Assembly: GCF_022919095.1 (NCBI RefSeq)
Contig: NZ_CP095073.1
Span: forward strand, 1,116,001-1,180,000
Direction of reading: 5' to 3'
Length of the DNA stretch: 64,000 bases
Source of the DNA: Halobacillus salinarum
GTDB lineage: Bacteria > Bacillota > Bacilli > Bacillales > Halobacillaceae
The translations under genes and the position numbers were made by a program. Below, piece by piece: positions 1 to 8,768 of the stretch (position 1 is its first letter; each line of letters opens with the position of its first letter). The notes under the pieces were generated by a model, which was not told the origin of the DNA, did not search any database, and worked only from the letters and a program-made list of their open reading frames with translations.

Positions 1-239
1 TGAGCGATCGGCAAGGCGCCTTCTGGAACCTGATTCCCGGCCAATATCGCTGCTCCTTCTTCACTTTCCAGGCCATCAGCATCCAGGCCGAGTTCTGCTG
101 CCAAGGCTCTATTAAAAATGAACAGTTCCGGTGCCCGTACAGGAGTTGGAGCTGTTTTTGAATAGAATCTTTCTGGAAGACGGGCATAACTGTTTTCTAA
201 GTTCCAGCCTGTAAGAATTCCTTCTTTTTCTGTAGCCAT
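1..239 (-). CDS. selO: Protein adenylyltransferase SelO/YdiU, N-terminal part (cut by window start)
   Basis: SelO (YdiU, UPF0061) is a pseudokinase-fold enzyme that transfers AMP from ATP to Ser, Thr or Tyr of target proteins. Only the first 79 codons lie in the window. They read [20 protein letters not shown] and continue with the family-typical N terminus in which an [12 protein letters not shown] segment is followed by PTPVRAPEL and a LAAELGLD-like helix. The catalytic region lies outside the window. The start is ATG with a GGAGAT-type ribosome site just upstream on the minus strand. Family assignment is by recognition of the conserved N-terminal block; no activity can be judged from this fragment. 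Confidence 0.85.
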   Translation of the reverse strand, partial: MATEKEGILTGWNLENSYARLPERFYSKTAPTPVRAPELFIFNRALAAELGLDADGLESEEGAAILAGNQVPEGALPIA

Positions 240-300
240 TTTATCTCCTTTACTAATTGTGACATGATCATTCTCCAAGCTTAGTTTGCTGCAAAAAGCA

Positions 301-327
301 AAAAATCATAGCTCGCCTATGATTTTT
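301..327 (-). terminator. Rho-independent terminator after the yuiD-like gene
   Basis: An 11-base stem (AAAAATCATAG with CTATGATTTTT) around a 5-base loop is followed on the minus strand by a T run. It lies 57 bases past the stop of the leftward yuiD-like gene and before selO, so selO probably has its own promoter. Confidence 0.75.
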
Positions 328-384
328 AGTTACCTTCATTATAATAAATCTTAACGTTATTCTCACACATGAACGGTTCACGCT

Positions 385-852
385 TCATTTATTTTCAAAC
401 TTGGCGGAAATCAAACCTAAAATGGTTCCGAATATGGCGCCTCCGAGAACTTCCAGTGGCTGGTGGCCTAAAAGCTCCTTTAATTCTTTTTCCCTTTCTT
501 GAAATTGCAAGGCGGGAAAGTCCTGTGCAATCGTAACGAAATTATCTTCCAAATCGTTTACAAGCCTGGCGATTTCTCCTGTGTGACGCCTGATGCCCTG
601 CGCGTCGTACATAACAATAACACCGAAGACTGCTGCCAGCGCCGTTTCTGTGTGTCTTGAGCCTCTATTCGCACCAATGTAAGCAGCGAGCGCTGATACT
701 CCCGCCGAATGAGAGCTTGGCATGCCGCCGGTCGTTGCTACCTGCTTGACGTCCCATTTTCCGGTTAACCGTTTATGGGTTACGATTTTGAGTGCTTGAG
801 CAAGCCCGATCGCTGATAGGGCAGTAATTATTCCTCTGTTCATGTTCTGCAT
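385..852 (-). CDS. yuiD: YuiD-like divergent PAP2 (acid phosphatase/vanadium haloperoxidase-related) membrane protein
   Basis: A 155-residue integral membrane protein of the DUF212/divergent PAP2 family; the biochemical role of B. subtilis YuiD is not established. The hallmark block TTGGMPSSHSAGVSAL lies near residues 40-55, with hydrophobic segments at about 8-22, 52-65, 75-87 and 130-148. The middle carries an RRHTGE segment and an acidic stretch. The ATG encoding MQNMNRG is chosen because GGAGGG sits 7 bases upstream; a GTG five codons earlier overlaps that ribosome site and is unlikely. The gene is single, followed by a terminator. Confidence 0.8.
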   Translation of the reverse strand: MQNMNRGIITALSAIGLAQALKIVTHKRLTGKWDVKQVATTGGMPSSHSAGVSALAAYIGANRGSRHTETALAAVFGVIVMYDAQGIRRHTGEIARLVNDLEDNFVTIAQDFPALQFQEREKELKELLGHQPLEVLGGAIFGTILGLISAKFENK

Positions 853-1291
853 TTGATTTCCCTCCACTTATTAATCGTGCCTAGTATTTCCTTTACCCTT
901 AGTGAAAGGTTTTATTCAATAATGATTCATTTAGATTATTTGCGATGTAAAGAAAAACTTCATCCCGCTCCTGCTGAAAAACGAAATGATTTTGAAATTT
1001 GGGGATAAGGAGCTTTAGGAGACTCAGCCCTCATAACAGCAATTTTTCCTGGATTTATCATGCTAGTTCAATTGAACACAAGAGAATGAAAGGAAATTGA
1101 CAGATCACCAAAAACCAACTATCCTAAATAACAACGTTGTTATTTTAAAATGAATCCGCTTACATCATTTGAGATTCCCGCTTGTTCCGGATGGCCAGCA
1201 TAGTCATTCCGATGACAATAAAATTATTTGACAGGAGGGTTGGAGTCAGGATTGTCGCTGTTCGCTTAGAGAAGAAGAAGGAGATGACTGA
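853..1291. other. Intergenic region upstream of the pectate lyase gene
   Basis: This 439-base stretch lacks a convincing gene. It holds the ribosome site of the leftward yuiD-like gene, and a candidate sigma-A promoter plus a 20-base perfect palindrome at 1097-1145. AAGGAG at 1278-1283 serves the rightward gene. No terminator-like hairpin was seen. Confidence 0.5.
1097..1145 (+). promoter_or_regulatory. Candidate sigma-A promoter with a palindromic operator for the pectate lyase gene
   Basis: TTGACA (1097-1102), a 17-base spacer and TATCCT (1120-1125) fit a vegetative promoter. Immediately after the -10 lies a perfect 20-base palindrome, AAATAACAAC followed by its complement (1126-1145), covering the expected start of transcription. 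That position suggests a repressor operator. The cognate regulator is unknown. Confidence 0.5.
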
Positions 1292-4200
1292 ATGAAAAAA
1301 AGTGGAACGAGGATAGCGGTCGTTAGTTTAGTGCTGCTCTTAATTTTTTCAAGCTTTTCTAATTCCGTTTTTGCTATGACAAGCCCAAAAGCAGCAGCGG
1401 ATGTATCAGATTGGAGCTTCAGTGCCTTCGGGTCTAACACAGGTACGGATAAAAATCCGCCGGCGGTCGTGAATCAGGATGGCTCTGTCACGATCGATGC
1501 TTCGGGTGGAAAAATTGCGAGCAGTGAGGAAGGTCTGTCTTATTATTTTACGAAGTTGTCTGCAGGGGATAACTTTGAACTGCATGCCACTGTTCATGCC
1601 GACCATTACAGTCCCGACAGTCAGCGTGCCTTCGGATTGATGATTCGTGATCAAGTCGGTGAGAACGGCGATTCGAGTAAGCATTCCTCCAACTATGCTG
1701 CCGTCGGTGCGCTTGATGATGCGATGAGAGGCTTTACAAGCACGGGTGATTTAAATAAACTTGCTCCTTTCGAGGACAGCCCTGCACCTGCGACGGATGG
1801 AACGTATGAGCTTACGCTTCGCAAATCGGGCGATACGTTTGTCATGACGTCAAACGGAGAGAGTGAGACCATTGAGCTCGATCAACCGTTTTCTGACGAC
1901 ATTTATGCCGGACTGTTCGTCGCTCGTAATGGAACGGTGACGTTTAGTGATGTGTCTTTAAATGTCGCTGACAAACAGGTCAAATCTCTTCAGGTAGATG
2001 CCAGTCAAATGAAAAAGGAATACTTAGTGGATGAACCGCTCGATATAAGCGGGCTTGAAGTGACCGCTGTTTATGAGGATAACAGCGAGGAGAAGCTCAC
2101 AGACGACGATTACATTGTGACCGGTTTTGACAGCAGTAAGCCTGGTACCAATACGATAACCATCCATTACAACGGTGCTGAGGAAACCGTTGACTTATCA
2201 ATCAAAGAACTGCAATTAACAGGGATGGAAGTGAAATACTACCCCGCGAAAACGAACTACTATTTACAAGACACCTTTGACCCGCTCGGCCTTGTGGTCA
2301 CGGGAAACTACGAGGATGGCTACCAGACGAATGAGCTGACAAAGGAACAGTACTCCATTTTTATTAATGGTGAAGAAATCAGTGATTCAGGGTACATATT
2401 CGAGCAGCCTGGAAAGCAAACGGTAACCCTGCAATCGAAACAGAACCCTGATGTGAAAACGACGTTCTCAGTCCAAGTGAAAAATGAGCAGCTGGACTCG
2501 CTGGAAATCAAGCATGCCCCGACGAAGCAGCTGTATTTCTTAGGGGATCCATTAGATCTGGATGGTCTGATCGTCGAAGCCCATTACACGGATGGGGTGA
2601 GCGAACGCGTTCCTAAAGATCAATTGAAAACCTCATCTTTTGATTCCAGTACTACGGGAGATAAGAAGGTGGAAATGACTTATAAAGACAAGCAGGCAAG
2701 CTTTACCGTTCATGTGAAGAAAAAGGAATTACAAGGACTGGAGGTCAGTGAATATCCACAAACCACTTATCAAAAAGGGGAATCCTTTAACCAAGATGGT
2801 TTAGTCGTTTCAAAGGTTTATGATAACGGAGATAAAGAGATGTTAAATGAGTCGGAGTACGAGGTGTCTACTGCTGATTATGATGCGTCTACAATGGGTG
2901 TTTACCCGATTCAGATCAATCCTTCAAGCAGTACACTTTCCTCCATTTCCTTTGATGTAACCGTAAGAGAGAAGCAGAATTATCAATGGAAAACGATTGA
3001 ATTTGGCCAATCCACTGACCCGGAAACGAACTACGTGGAAAAATTGGAGGATGGAAGCGTCCATATCGTTGCCGAACCGGGGGCCGGAAAAATTACCGGC
3101 GACCATGATGGGATCACTTTTTACTATACGGAAATCGATGCGGACCAAGATAACTTCACACTCTCTGCAGATATTCAAGTGAATGAGTATGCCAAAAGCC
3201 CTCATCATGACGGGCAGGAGTCTTTTGGAATGATGGCACGAGACGCCATAGGGACAGAAGGAAATTCAAATGTGTTCGCTTCCAACATTGCAGCTGTTGG
3301 TGGTTTTAGCGGCGGCACGCAGGATCCTAATGGCACGCAGTTCTTTATCCGCTCCGGCGTCAGCTCACCGGACGGAGCAGGAAGCAATGGCATTGAAAAA
3401 GTCATGCTGAATGACGAAAAGCCGACGACTTCCAATACGTATCCTGCGAAAAACTATCACCTGACTTTAAGCAAAACAAACAGCGGCTTTTCCGGGCAGT
3501 TCAATGACGGAGATCAGCCCATGTTCTTTACCCCGGAGCTTCTTCAAGTCCAGGATGATAAAGTTTATGTCGGCTTTTATACGGCACGGCTAGCGGACAT
3601 TGAAGTCAGCAACATGGATTTTAACGTGACAGCTGAAGCAACGGACCCGCCAAAAGTTACACCACCAGAATCGCCGGTTGAACCTGAATTCGATGTGGTT
3701 TCCCGGACAAAAACCTCGGATTCTGATTATGAGCTTTTACTAAAAGCGAACGCCGATGGTGTCGTCAAAGTAAAAAAAGGCCAGGAAATTATAGCGCGGG
3801 ATGAGCCGGTTAAAAAAGGAGAAATAAAATCCGTACCCGCTCAGTTAGACGAAAACAAGGATACTAATTTCAGCGTCACTTTCCTACCCGACGATACCCA
3901 GAACTTGACCTCTTACACAAAGCAGGTTAAAAACGTGACCGTAGCGATGAAAACGTTTGCCAACGGAGAAGCGATTCACGTGTCCCCATCCGGGCAGGAT
4001 TCCGGAGATGGAACGGAGTCTTCCCCGCTTGATCTGGATACAGCGGTCGAATTCGTTCAGCCTGGCCAGAAAATCATCGTGAAAGACGGGACGTACGTAA
4101 GAAACGGCAAGCTGGAAATTGCCAAATACAATGACGGTAAAAAAGACGCCATGAAATCTTTAGTCGCTGAAAAAGGTGCACGGCCAGTCATTGATTTTGA

Positions 4201-5947
4201 CAAGCAGACCGAAGGAGTCATCTTAAGCGGAGATTACTGGCATGTGAAAGGCATAGATTTTGCCAGAACCGCAGGGAACACGAAAGGATTTGTAGTAGGG
4301 GGCAGCCACAATATTGTGGAGCAGAGCCGCTTTTATGAAAACGGGGATACCGGACTGCAGATCAGCCGTACGGACAATAGTGAATCGATCGAGGACTGGC
4401 CGTCCGATAACTTCATTCTTAATTCGGAGTCGTTTGATAACCGTGATCCTTCCGATAATAACGGGGACGGCTTTGCAGCCAAATTAACCGCAGGCACCGG
4501 GAATGTGTTCCGCGGCTGTATTTCCCACAATAACATTGACGATGGCTGGGATCTATACACGAAGGCGGGAAGTGGTGCGATTGGTCCCGTCTTGATTGAA
4601 GACAGTATTGCCTATGAAAATGGGAAACTGACCGATGGTACCGTTGGCGATGGTGACAAAAACGGATTTAAATTAGGTGGAGAAGGCATTAATGTTCATC
4701 ACGTCATCCGTAACAGCATCGCTTTCAATAATGGAGCCGTGGGAATAACGAGCAACAGCAACCCTGGGATTATCGCGGAAAATAACAAATCCTACAACAA
4801 CGCGGGAGGAAATCTTGATTTCTCTACGTATTCCAACATTGAAGAAGACTTTAAGATTGATGGATTTGTATCCTATCAAAAAGACTACGATGCTAAAGAT
4901 ATTTATCCTGATGAATTAGCCTCAAATGAGAACTTTTTCTTTAACGGCCAAGTAAGCCGGAACAAGTCAGGACGGACGCTTACGGAAAATGATTTTGTGA
5001 GCTTGGATCCGAACCTTCCGTTTGAACGAGAGGAGCAAGGAGAGATCCTGACCGGCGATTTCCTTAAGGTCCAGTTTGCTCCTGTCCGGCTGGCTGGAAA
5101 AGACCGCTATGAAACAGCGATCGAAGTGTCCAAACAAGGATTTAAGAAGGCGGATACCGTCGTCATTGCCCGCGGCGATGAGTTTGCCGATGCACTGGCC
5201 GGCGCACCGCTTGCCTATAAAGAAAATGCGCCGATTTTGTTAAGCCATACCGATTATTTAAATCAAAAGGTTCGAAAGGAAATCTCGCGGCTCGGTGCTA
5301 AGAACGCCATTATGCTCGGCGGGCCGAATGCTTTGGACGAATTCGTGAAGTATCAATTACAAGGACTTGGTCTTCACGTGGAACGGGTGTATGGAAAGAC
5401 GCGTTATAAAACAGCAACGAATATTGCAGCCCGATTAGATGGAAATCCGGAAAAAGCCATCGTCGTTAATGGTTCGAAGTTTCCGGATGCCTTAGCTGCC
5501 GCCCCGTTTGCAGCGAAGCAAGGCTACCCGATTTTGCTTGCCAAGCAAGGAAGTCTGCCGCAAAGCACGAAGTGGGCGCTTGAAGGCATAAATGAGTCAA
5601 TCGTTGTTGGCGGGGAAGGTGTTGTTGGGGGAGATGTATACAAGCAGCTTCCGAATCCGACCCGCTACAGTGGAACGACTCGTTATAAAACGGCAGCGGT
5701 CGTGATGAATGAATTAGAAGACGATACAAGTCAGACCGCTTTTGTCAGTACCGGCGAAGAATTCGCAGATGCCTTGACTGGTGCAGTCCTTGCAGCAAAA
5801 CAAAACGCAGCGATGACTCTCGTCAAAGAGGACACGGTTCCTAAAGAGGTGCAGCAGGCCTATAACCGATTACCGATTAAATATTTGTATATTCTAGGAG
5901 GACGGAATGCCGTAAGCGATCAAGCTGTGGACCAATTACAAAAGTAA
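1292..5947 (+). CDS. Secreted, cell-wall-bound family 9 pectate lyase with Big_3 and CWB2 repeats
   Basis: A 1551-residue modular surface enzyme predicted to cleave pectate by beta-elimination. A signal peptide (1-28, ending SVFA) is followed by a ConA/laminin-like domain (about 40-225), four bacterial Ig-like (Big_3) modules starting near 230, 307, 401 and 480, a second ConA-like domain (about 563-780), an Ig-like linker, a PL9 right-handed beta-helix (about 894-1245) and three CWB2 repeats (about 1264-1551). D1059, D1083, D1084 and D1087 keep the exact spacing of the Ca-binding aspartates of Erwinia Pel9A, and K1127 in NGFKLGG is the likely catalytic base. CWB2 repeats bind anionic wall polymers, so the enzyme should stay on the cell surface. 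It is monocistronic with its own promoter and terminator. No pectin uptake genes are nearby. Confidence 0.88.
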   Translation: MKKSGTRIAVVSLVLLLIFSSFSNSVFAMTSPKAAADVSDWSFSAFGSNTGTDKNPPAVVNQDGSVTIDASGGKIASSEEGLSYYFTKLSAGDNFELHATVHADHYSPDSQRAFGLMIRDQVGENGDSSKHSSNYAAVGALDDAMRGFTSTGDLNKLAPFEDSPAPATDGTYELTLRKSGDTFVMTSNGESETIELDQPFSDDIYAGLFVARNGTVTFSDVSLNVADKQVKSLQVDASQMKKEYLVDEPLDISGLEVTAVYEDNSEEKLTDDDYIVTGFDSSKPGTNTITIHYNGAEETVDLSIKELQLTGMEVKYYPAKTNYYLQDTFDPLGLVVTGNYEDGYQTNELTKEQYSIFINGEEISDSGYIFEQPGKQTVTLQSKQNPDVKTTFSVQVKNEQLDSLEIKHAPTKQLYFLGDPLDLDGLIVEAHYTDGVSERVPKDQLKTSSFDSSTTGDKKVEMTYKDKQASFTVHVKKKELQGLEVSEYPQTTYQKGESFNQDGLVVSKVYDNGDKEMLNESEYEVSTADYDASTMGVYPIQINPSSSTLSSISFDVTVREKQNYQWKTIEFGQSTDPETNYVEKLEDGSVHIVAEPGAGKITGDHDGITFYYTEIDADQDNFTLSADIQVNEYAKSPHHDGQESFGMMARDAIGTEGNSNVFASNIAAVGGFSGGTQDPNGTQFFIRSGVSSPDGAGSNGIEKVMLNDEKPTTSNTYPAKNYHLTLSKTNSGFSGQFNDGDQPMFFTPELLQVQDDKVYVGFYTARLADIEVSNMDFNVTAEATDPPKVTPPESPVEPEFDVVSRTKTSDSDYELLLKANADGVVKVKKGQEIIARDEPVKKGEIKSVPAQLDENKDTNFSVTFLPDDTQNLTSYTKQVKNVTVAMKTFANGEAIHVSPSGQDSGDGTESSPLDLDTAVEFVQPGQKIIVKDGTYVRNGKLEIAKYNDGKKDAMKSLVAEKGARPVIDFDKQTEGVILSGDYWHVKGIDFARTAGNTKGFVVGGSHNIVEQSRFYENGDTGLQISRTDNSESIEDWPSDNFILNSESFDNRDPSDNNGDGFAAKLTAGTGNVFRGCISHNNIDDGWDLYTKAGSGAIGPVLIEDSIAYENGKLTDGTVGDGDKNGFKLGGEGINVHHVIRNSIAFNNGAVGITSNSNPGIIAENNKSYNNAGGNLDFSTYSNIEEDFKIDGFVSYQKDYDAKDIYPDELASNENFFFNGQVSRNKSGRTLTENDFVSLDPNLPFEREEQGEILTGDFLKVQFAPVRLAGKDRYETAIEVSKQGFKKADTVVIARGDEFADALAGAPLAYKENAPILLSHTDYLNQKVRKEISRLGAKNAIMLGGPNALDEFVKYQLQGLGLHVERVYGKTRYKTATNIAARLDGNPEKAIVVNGSKFPDALAAAPFAAKQGYPILLAKQGSLPQSTKWALEGINESIVVGGEGVVGGDVYKQLPNPTRYSGTTRYKTAAVVMNELEDDTSQTAFVSTGEEFADALTGAVLAAKQNAAMTLVKEDTVPKEVQQAYNRLPIKYLYILGGRNAVSDQAVDQLQK

Positions 5948-5954
5948 ACGATAA

Positions 5955-5983
5955 GCCGCTAACTTTTTAGTTAGCGGTTTTTT
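5955..5983 (+). terminator. Rho-independent terminator after the pectate lyase gene
   Basis: CCGCTAAC and GTTAGCGG form a perfect 8-base stem followed by six T residues, 8 bases past the stop codon. Confidence 0.9.
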
Positions 5984-6339
5984 ATTGTCAAAAAAGTCAT
6001 TTCTTGTTCTATAGGAGGGAAGGGGAGTGGATTTCCGAAGCGGTTATTTAGTCCCGTCGATGGCTTCGGAATTCGGTTTCTCATTGTTTATCTTTAGCAG
6101 GATTGCTTTTAATCATGTCCCATCCCTATTTTTCATTACCCCCTTAATAATGGAAGGATTTAATCAATTGATCCATGTGTTTATTTTTGCAAATTTATGA
6201 CTTACAAACTCTGTACACTGAAATCCCTTACAAAACTGATAAACAGCCGCTATACTTAATCCATAAGATGATCATATGAATCACAACCGTATAATTCTGC
6301 AAAATTCACTAGTTTGCAAACTTGAATAAGGGGATCCCC
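5984..6339. other. Intergenic region upstream of the PTS operon
   Basis: This 356-base stretch contains no convincing gene. The only signal I can support is the promoter at 6228-6256 and the ribosome site AAGGGG at 6328-6333 for the downstream regulator gene. No RNA antiterminator hairpin or cre site was recognised. Confidence 0.45.
6228..6256 (+). promoter_or_regulatory. Sigma-A promoter of the PTS operon
   Basis: TTACAA (6228-6233), a 17-base spacer and TATACT (6251-6256) lie 84 bases upstream of the regulator start codon. Five of six -10 bases match the consensus. Confidence 0.6.
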
Positions 6340-8451
6340 ATGGTATTGGATAAAAGACGTGCACACTTATTATCCATCATTCAACAATCCACTGGTCCCG
6401 TCCCAACGAAAGATTTGGTTGCAAAAATGAATGTATCCCAGCGCACGATCTATTACGACCTTGATCAAATCAACAGTTGGTTAACAGATCAGAACTTAGA
6501 GCCTATAGAAAGCAAGCATGGAGAAGGACTTTATCTTCCCGACGCTTCCAGGTCCAGATTAACTTTCCACAAGGATGAAGGCTTTGACGATTGGCAGTAT
6601 CAATTGTCCAAGCAGGAACGAGAAGTGCTCATTAAAGTGAAAATCGTGTTAGATGAACAGGCTGCTTCGATGCAGAGCTTCATGGATCTTACGAGTATGA
6701 GTCGAGGTACAGTCGCAAAGGTTCTTAAAGTCATTAAAGGCGAGTTTAAGCAGGCAGGCCTGAAGCTGTACTATCAAAAAGGCTCGGGCTACCGGTTAAG
6801 CGGGCCGGAGGAAGCGAAAAGAAAGATGCTTTCTGATATCCTGGCGATGATCTTTTCCCACCAGGATTGGCACAACGTCCGGGAGAAGGTTCACCGCATG
6901 ATCCAGCCGGGAGACGGATCTTCGTCCAGCGACGCGGATCAACGGTTATTCGTTAGAAACCTTCTTTTTGAAGCTGAACAAAAATTGGGGCTCACGTTAA
7001 CGGATGAAATGGTGGAAATTCTTTCGTTACAGATTTTAATGGTTATGAAGCGAATTCAATTACAGAAATATATCGTGCTTGAATCCGAAGAAAAGCAGGT
7101 GCTGCAGCAAACCGAGGCCTACCAGGCGGCCTTGCTGATTACGAATAAACTCAAGGATTTATGGAAGGTTTCCTTTCCAGACGATGAGATCTGCTTCATT
7201 ACTATGAATCTGCTAGGCTCCAAAGTCCAGCATGATGATTTCAGTCGTTATACAGAGCGTGAGCTTTCCGGACTGCGTGAAGTTGTTCAACGGATGATTT
7301 CTGATTTTCAATTGTATTCTTGTGTCGTGTTTGATGATAAGACAGGGCTTGAGGAAAACCTGATTTCTCACATTAAGCCTACGTATTACCGTCTGAAGTA
7401 CGGCGTGAAAATCGCTAATGATCTAGCGGAAAGCATTCAGGAGAATTATCAGGATCTCTTTCACTTAACGAAACGTGTGATGAAGCACCTTGAGCTGTAT
7501 GTTGGTGAGCCGATCCCTGATAAGGAAGCAGCTTATATCACCCTGCATTTTGGAGGGTGGCTTACGAAAGAGAAAAAGCGGGTCGAAACAAAGTTCAGAG
7601 CCCTCATCGTCTGTGAAAATGGGATCGGAACATCGAACATGTTACGGACTCAGCTCGAAAATATGATTGCCGGTCTAAATGTGATCCAAACGATGTCCAT
7701 CAGGGAATATCAATCCATCGAACCGAACGCGGACGTGATCTTTTCTACCAATTATATTAAGGCCAAGGATATTCCTGTGATCCATGTCCCAGCGATCCTG
7801 ACCAATCTGGACAAGGAACAGGTCATACGCCGGATGAATGATCTTTTTCATGCAAAGCAGCAGGAGAAGGATTCGACGGACCTGTTGATCGATGTCATCG
7901 AAAAATATGCGACCATCCATCAGAAGGATGAACTGAAAAGAGAAATGGTTCATCTTTTAGAAGAAAATACTCCGCTGACAAAGGAGCTGCGTAAGCCTAT
8001 GCTCAATGAATTATTAACCGAACAAACGATCCAATTCAAAGATCATGTCTCCAGCTGGCAGGAGGCGATCGAAATCGCCGCCGAACCGCTGGTCAAGCAG
8101 CAATCGATCCGACCGCAGTATATTCAGGCGATGATCGATAATGTGAATGAATTAGGGCCCTATATTGTCATTGCGCCACGCATTGCGATCCCCCATGCAC
8201 GGCCCGAAGCGGGAGTCGAAAAACTGGGAATGAGTTTTTTACGGGTAACAGAACCTGTTTATTTCTCAGAACAGGAAAAACATCGGGCTCAGTTAGTCAT
8301 CGTGCTAGCAGCGATCGATAACCAAACGCACTTGACCGCATTAGCCCAGCTCACTGAAATGTTATCCAATGAAAATAATGTGGAGCATTTAATTTCAGCC
8401 AATGAAGCTGAAAGCGTGATTGAATTGATTCATAAATCAGTTGAAGTATAA
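6340..8451 (+). CDS. PRD-containing PTS transcriptional regulator (BglG/MtlR type) with EIIB and EIIA domains
   Basis: A 703-residue regulator that reads PTS phosphorylation to switch a sugar operon on or off. Domain order: N-terminal helix-turn-helix domains (about 1-165), two PTS regulation domains (about 190-400), an EIIB-like domain with Cys425 in VCENGIGTS, and a fructose/mannitol-type EIIA domain at the C terminus with the phosphorylatable His619 in IPHARP. The ATG at 6340 follows AAGGGG by six bases; an in-frame TTG at 6322 has no ribosome site. It is first in an operon with EIIB and EIIC, 21 bases ahead of the EIIB gene. No separate EIIA gene is present, so this EIIA domain could serve the transporter too; that is inference. 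Confidence 0.85.
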   Translation: MVLDKRRAHLLSIIQQSTGPVPTKDLVAKMNVSQRTIYYDLDQINSWLTDQNLEPIESKHGEGLYLPDASRSRLTFHKDEGFDDWQYQLSKQEREVLIKVKIVLDEQAASMQSFMDLTSMSRGTVAKVLKVIKGEFKQAGLKLYYQKGSGYRLSGPEEAKRKMLSDILAMIFSHQDWHNVREKVHRMIQPGDGSSSSDADQRLFVRNLLFEAEQKLGLTLTDEMVEILSLQILMVMKRIQLQKYIVLESEEKQVLQQTEAYQAALLITNKLKDLWKVSFPDDEICFITMNLLGSKVQHDDFSRYTERELSGLREVVQRMISDFQLYSCVVFDDKTGLEENLISHIKPTYYRLKYGVKIANDLAESIQENYQDLFHLTKRVMKHLELYVGEPIPDKEAAYITLHFGGWLTKEKKRVETKFRALIVCENGIGTSNMLRTQLENMIAGLNVIQTMSIREYQSIEPNADVIFSTNYIKAKDIPVIHVPAILTNLDKEQVIRRMNDLFHAKQQEKDSTDLLIDVIEKYATIHQKDELKREMVHLLEENTPLTKELRKPMLNELLTEQTIQFKDHVSSWQEAIEIAAEPLVKQQSIRPQYIQAMIDNVNELGPYIVIAPRIAIPHARPEAGVEKLGMSFLRVTEPVYFSEQEKHRAQLVIVLAAIDNQTHLTALAQLTEMLSNENNVEHLISANEAESVIELIHKSVEV

Positions 8452-8472
8452 AAAACCGAGGAGGAATTAGAA

Positions 8473-8739
8473 ATGAAAAAAATCTTAGTCGTATGTGGAA
8501 ATGGGTTAGGAAGCAGCATGATTGTCGAAATGAACGTGAAAGCTGCCTTGAACGAAATGGGAAAAGAAGGCGAAGTTTCCCACACGGATTTGACGACTGC
8601 CAAGACAGAACAAGCGGACATCTACTTAGGATCCGAGGACATCGTGGGCAGTCTGGAAGATGGAAATAAGAATGTGGTGAAACTGAAAAACTTAATGGAT
8701 AAAAATGAGCTCCGTGAAGCGTTAGAAAAGCACATGTAA
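8473..8739 (+). CDS. PTS EIIB component, ascorbate (UlaB/SgaB) type
   Basis: An 88-residue cytoplasmic phosphocarrier that takes phosphate from EIIA on its active cysteine and passes it to the incoming sugar. Cys8 sits in the VCGNGLGSSM loop typical of the lactose/ascorbate EIIB fold. It is preceded by GAGGAAT and followed 29 bases later by the EIIC gene. UlaB-type proteins normally work with a UlaA EIIC and a UlaC EIIA. Substrate is not proven: the ula catabolic genes (UlaG, UlaD, UlaE, UlaF) are absent here. Confidence 0.85.
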   Translation: MKKILVVCGNGLGSSMIVEMNVKAALNEMGKEGEVSHTDLTTAKTEQADIYLGSEDIVGSLEDGNKNVVKLKNLMDKNELREALEKHM

Positions 8740-8768
8740 TTCAACATTAAAACAAAGGAGCGTTATAC

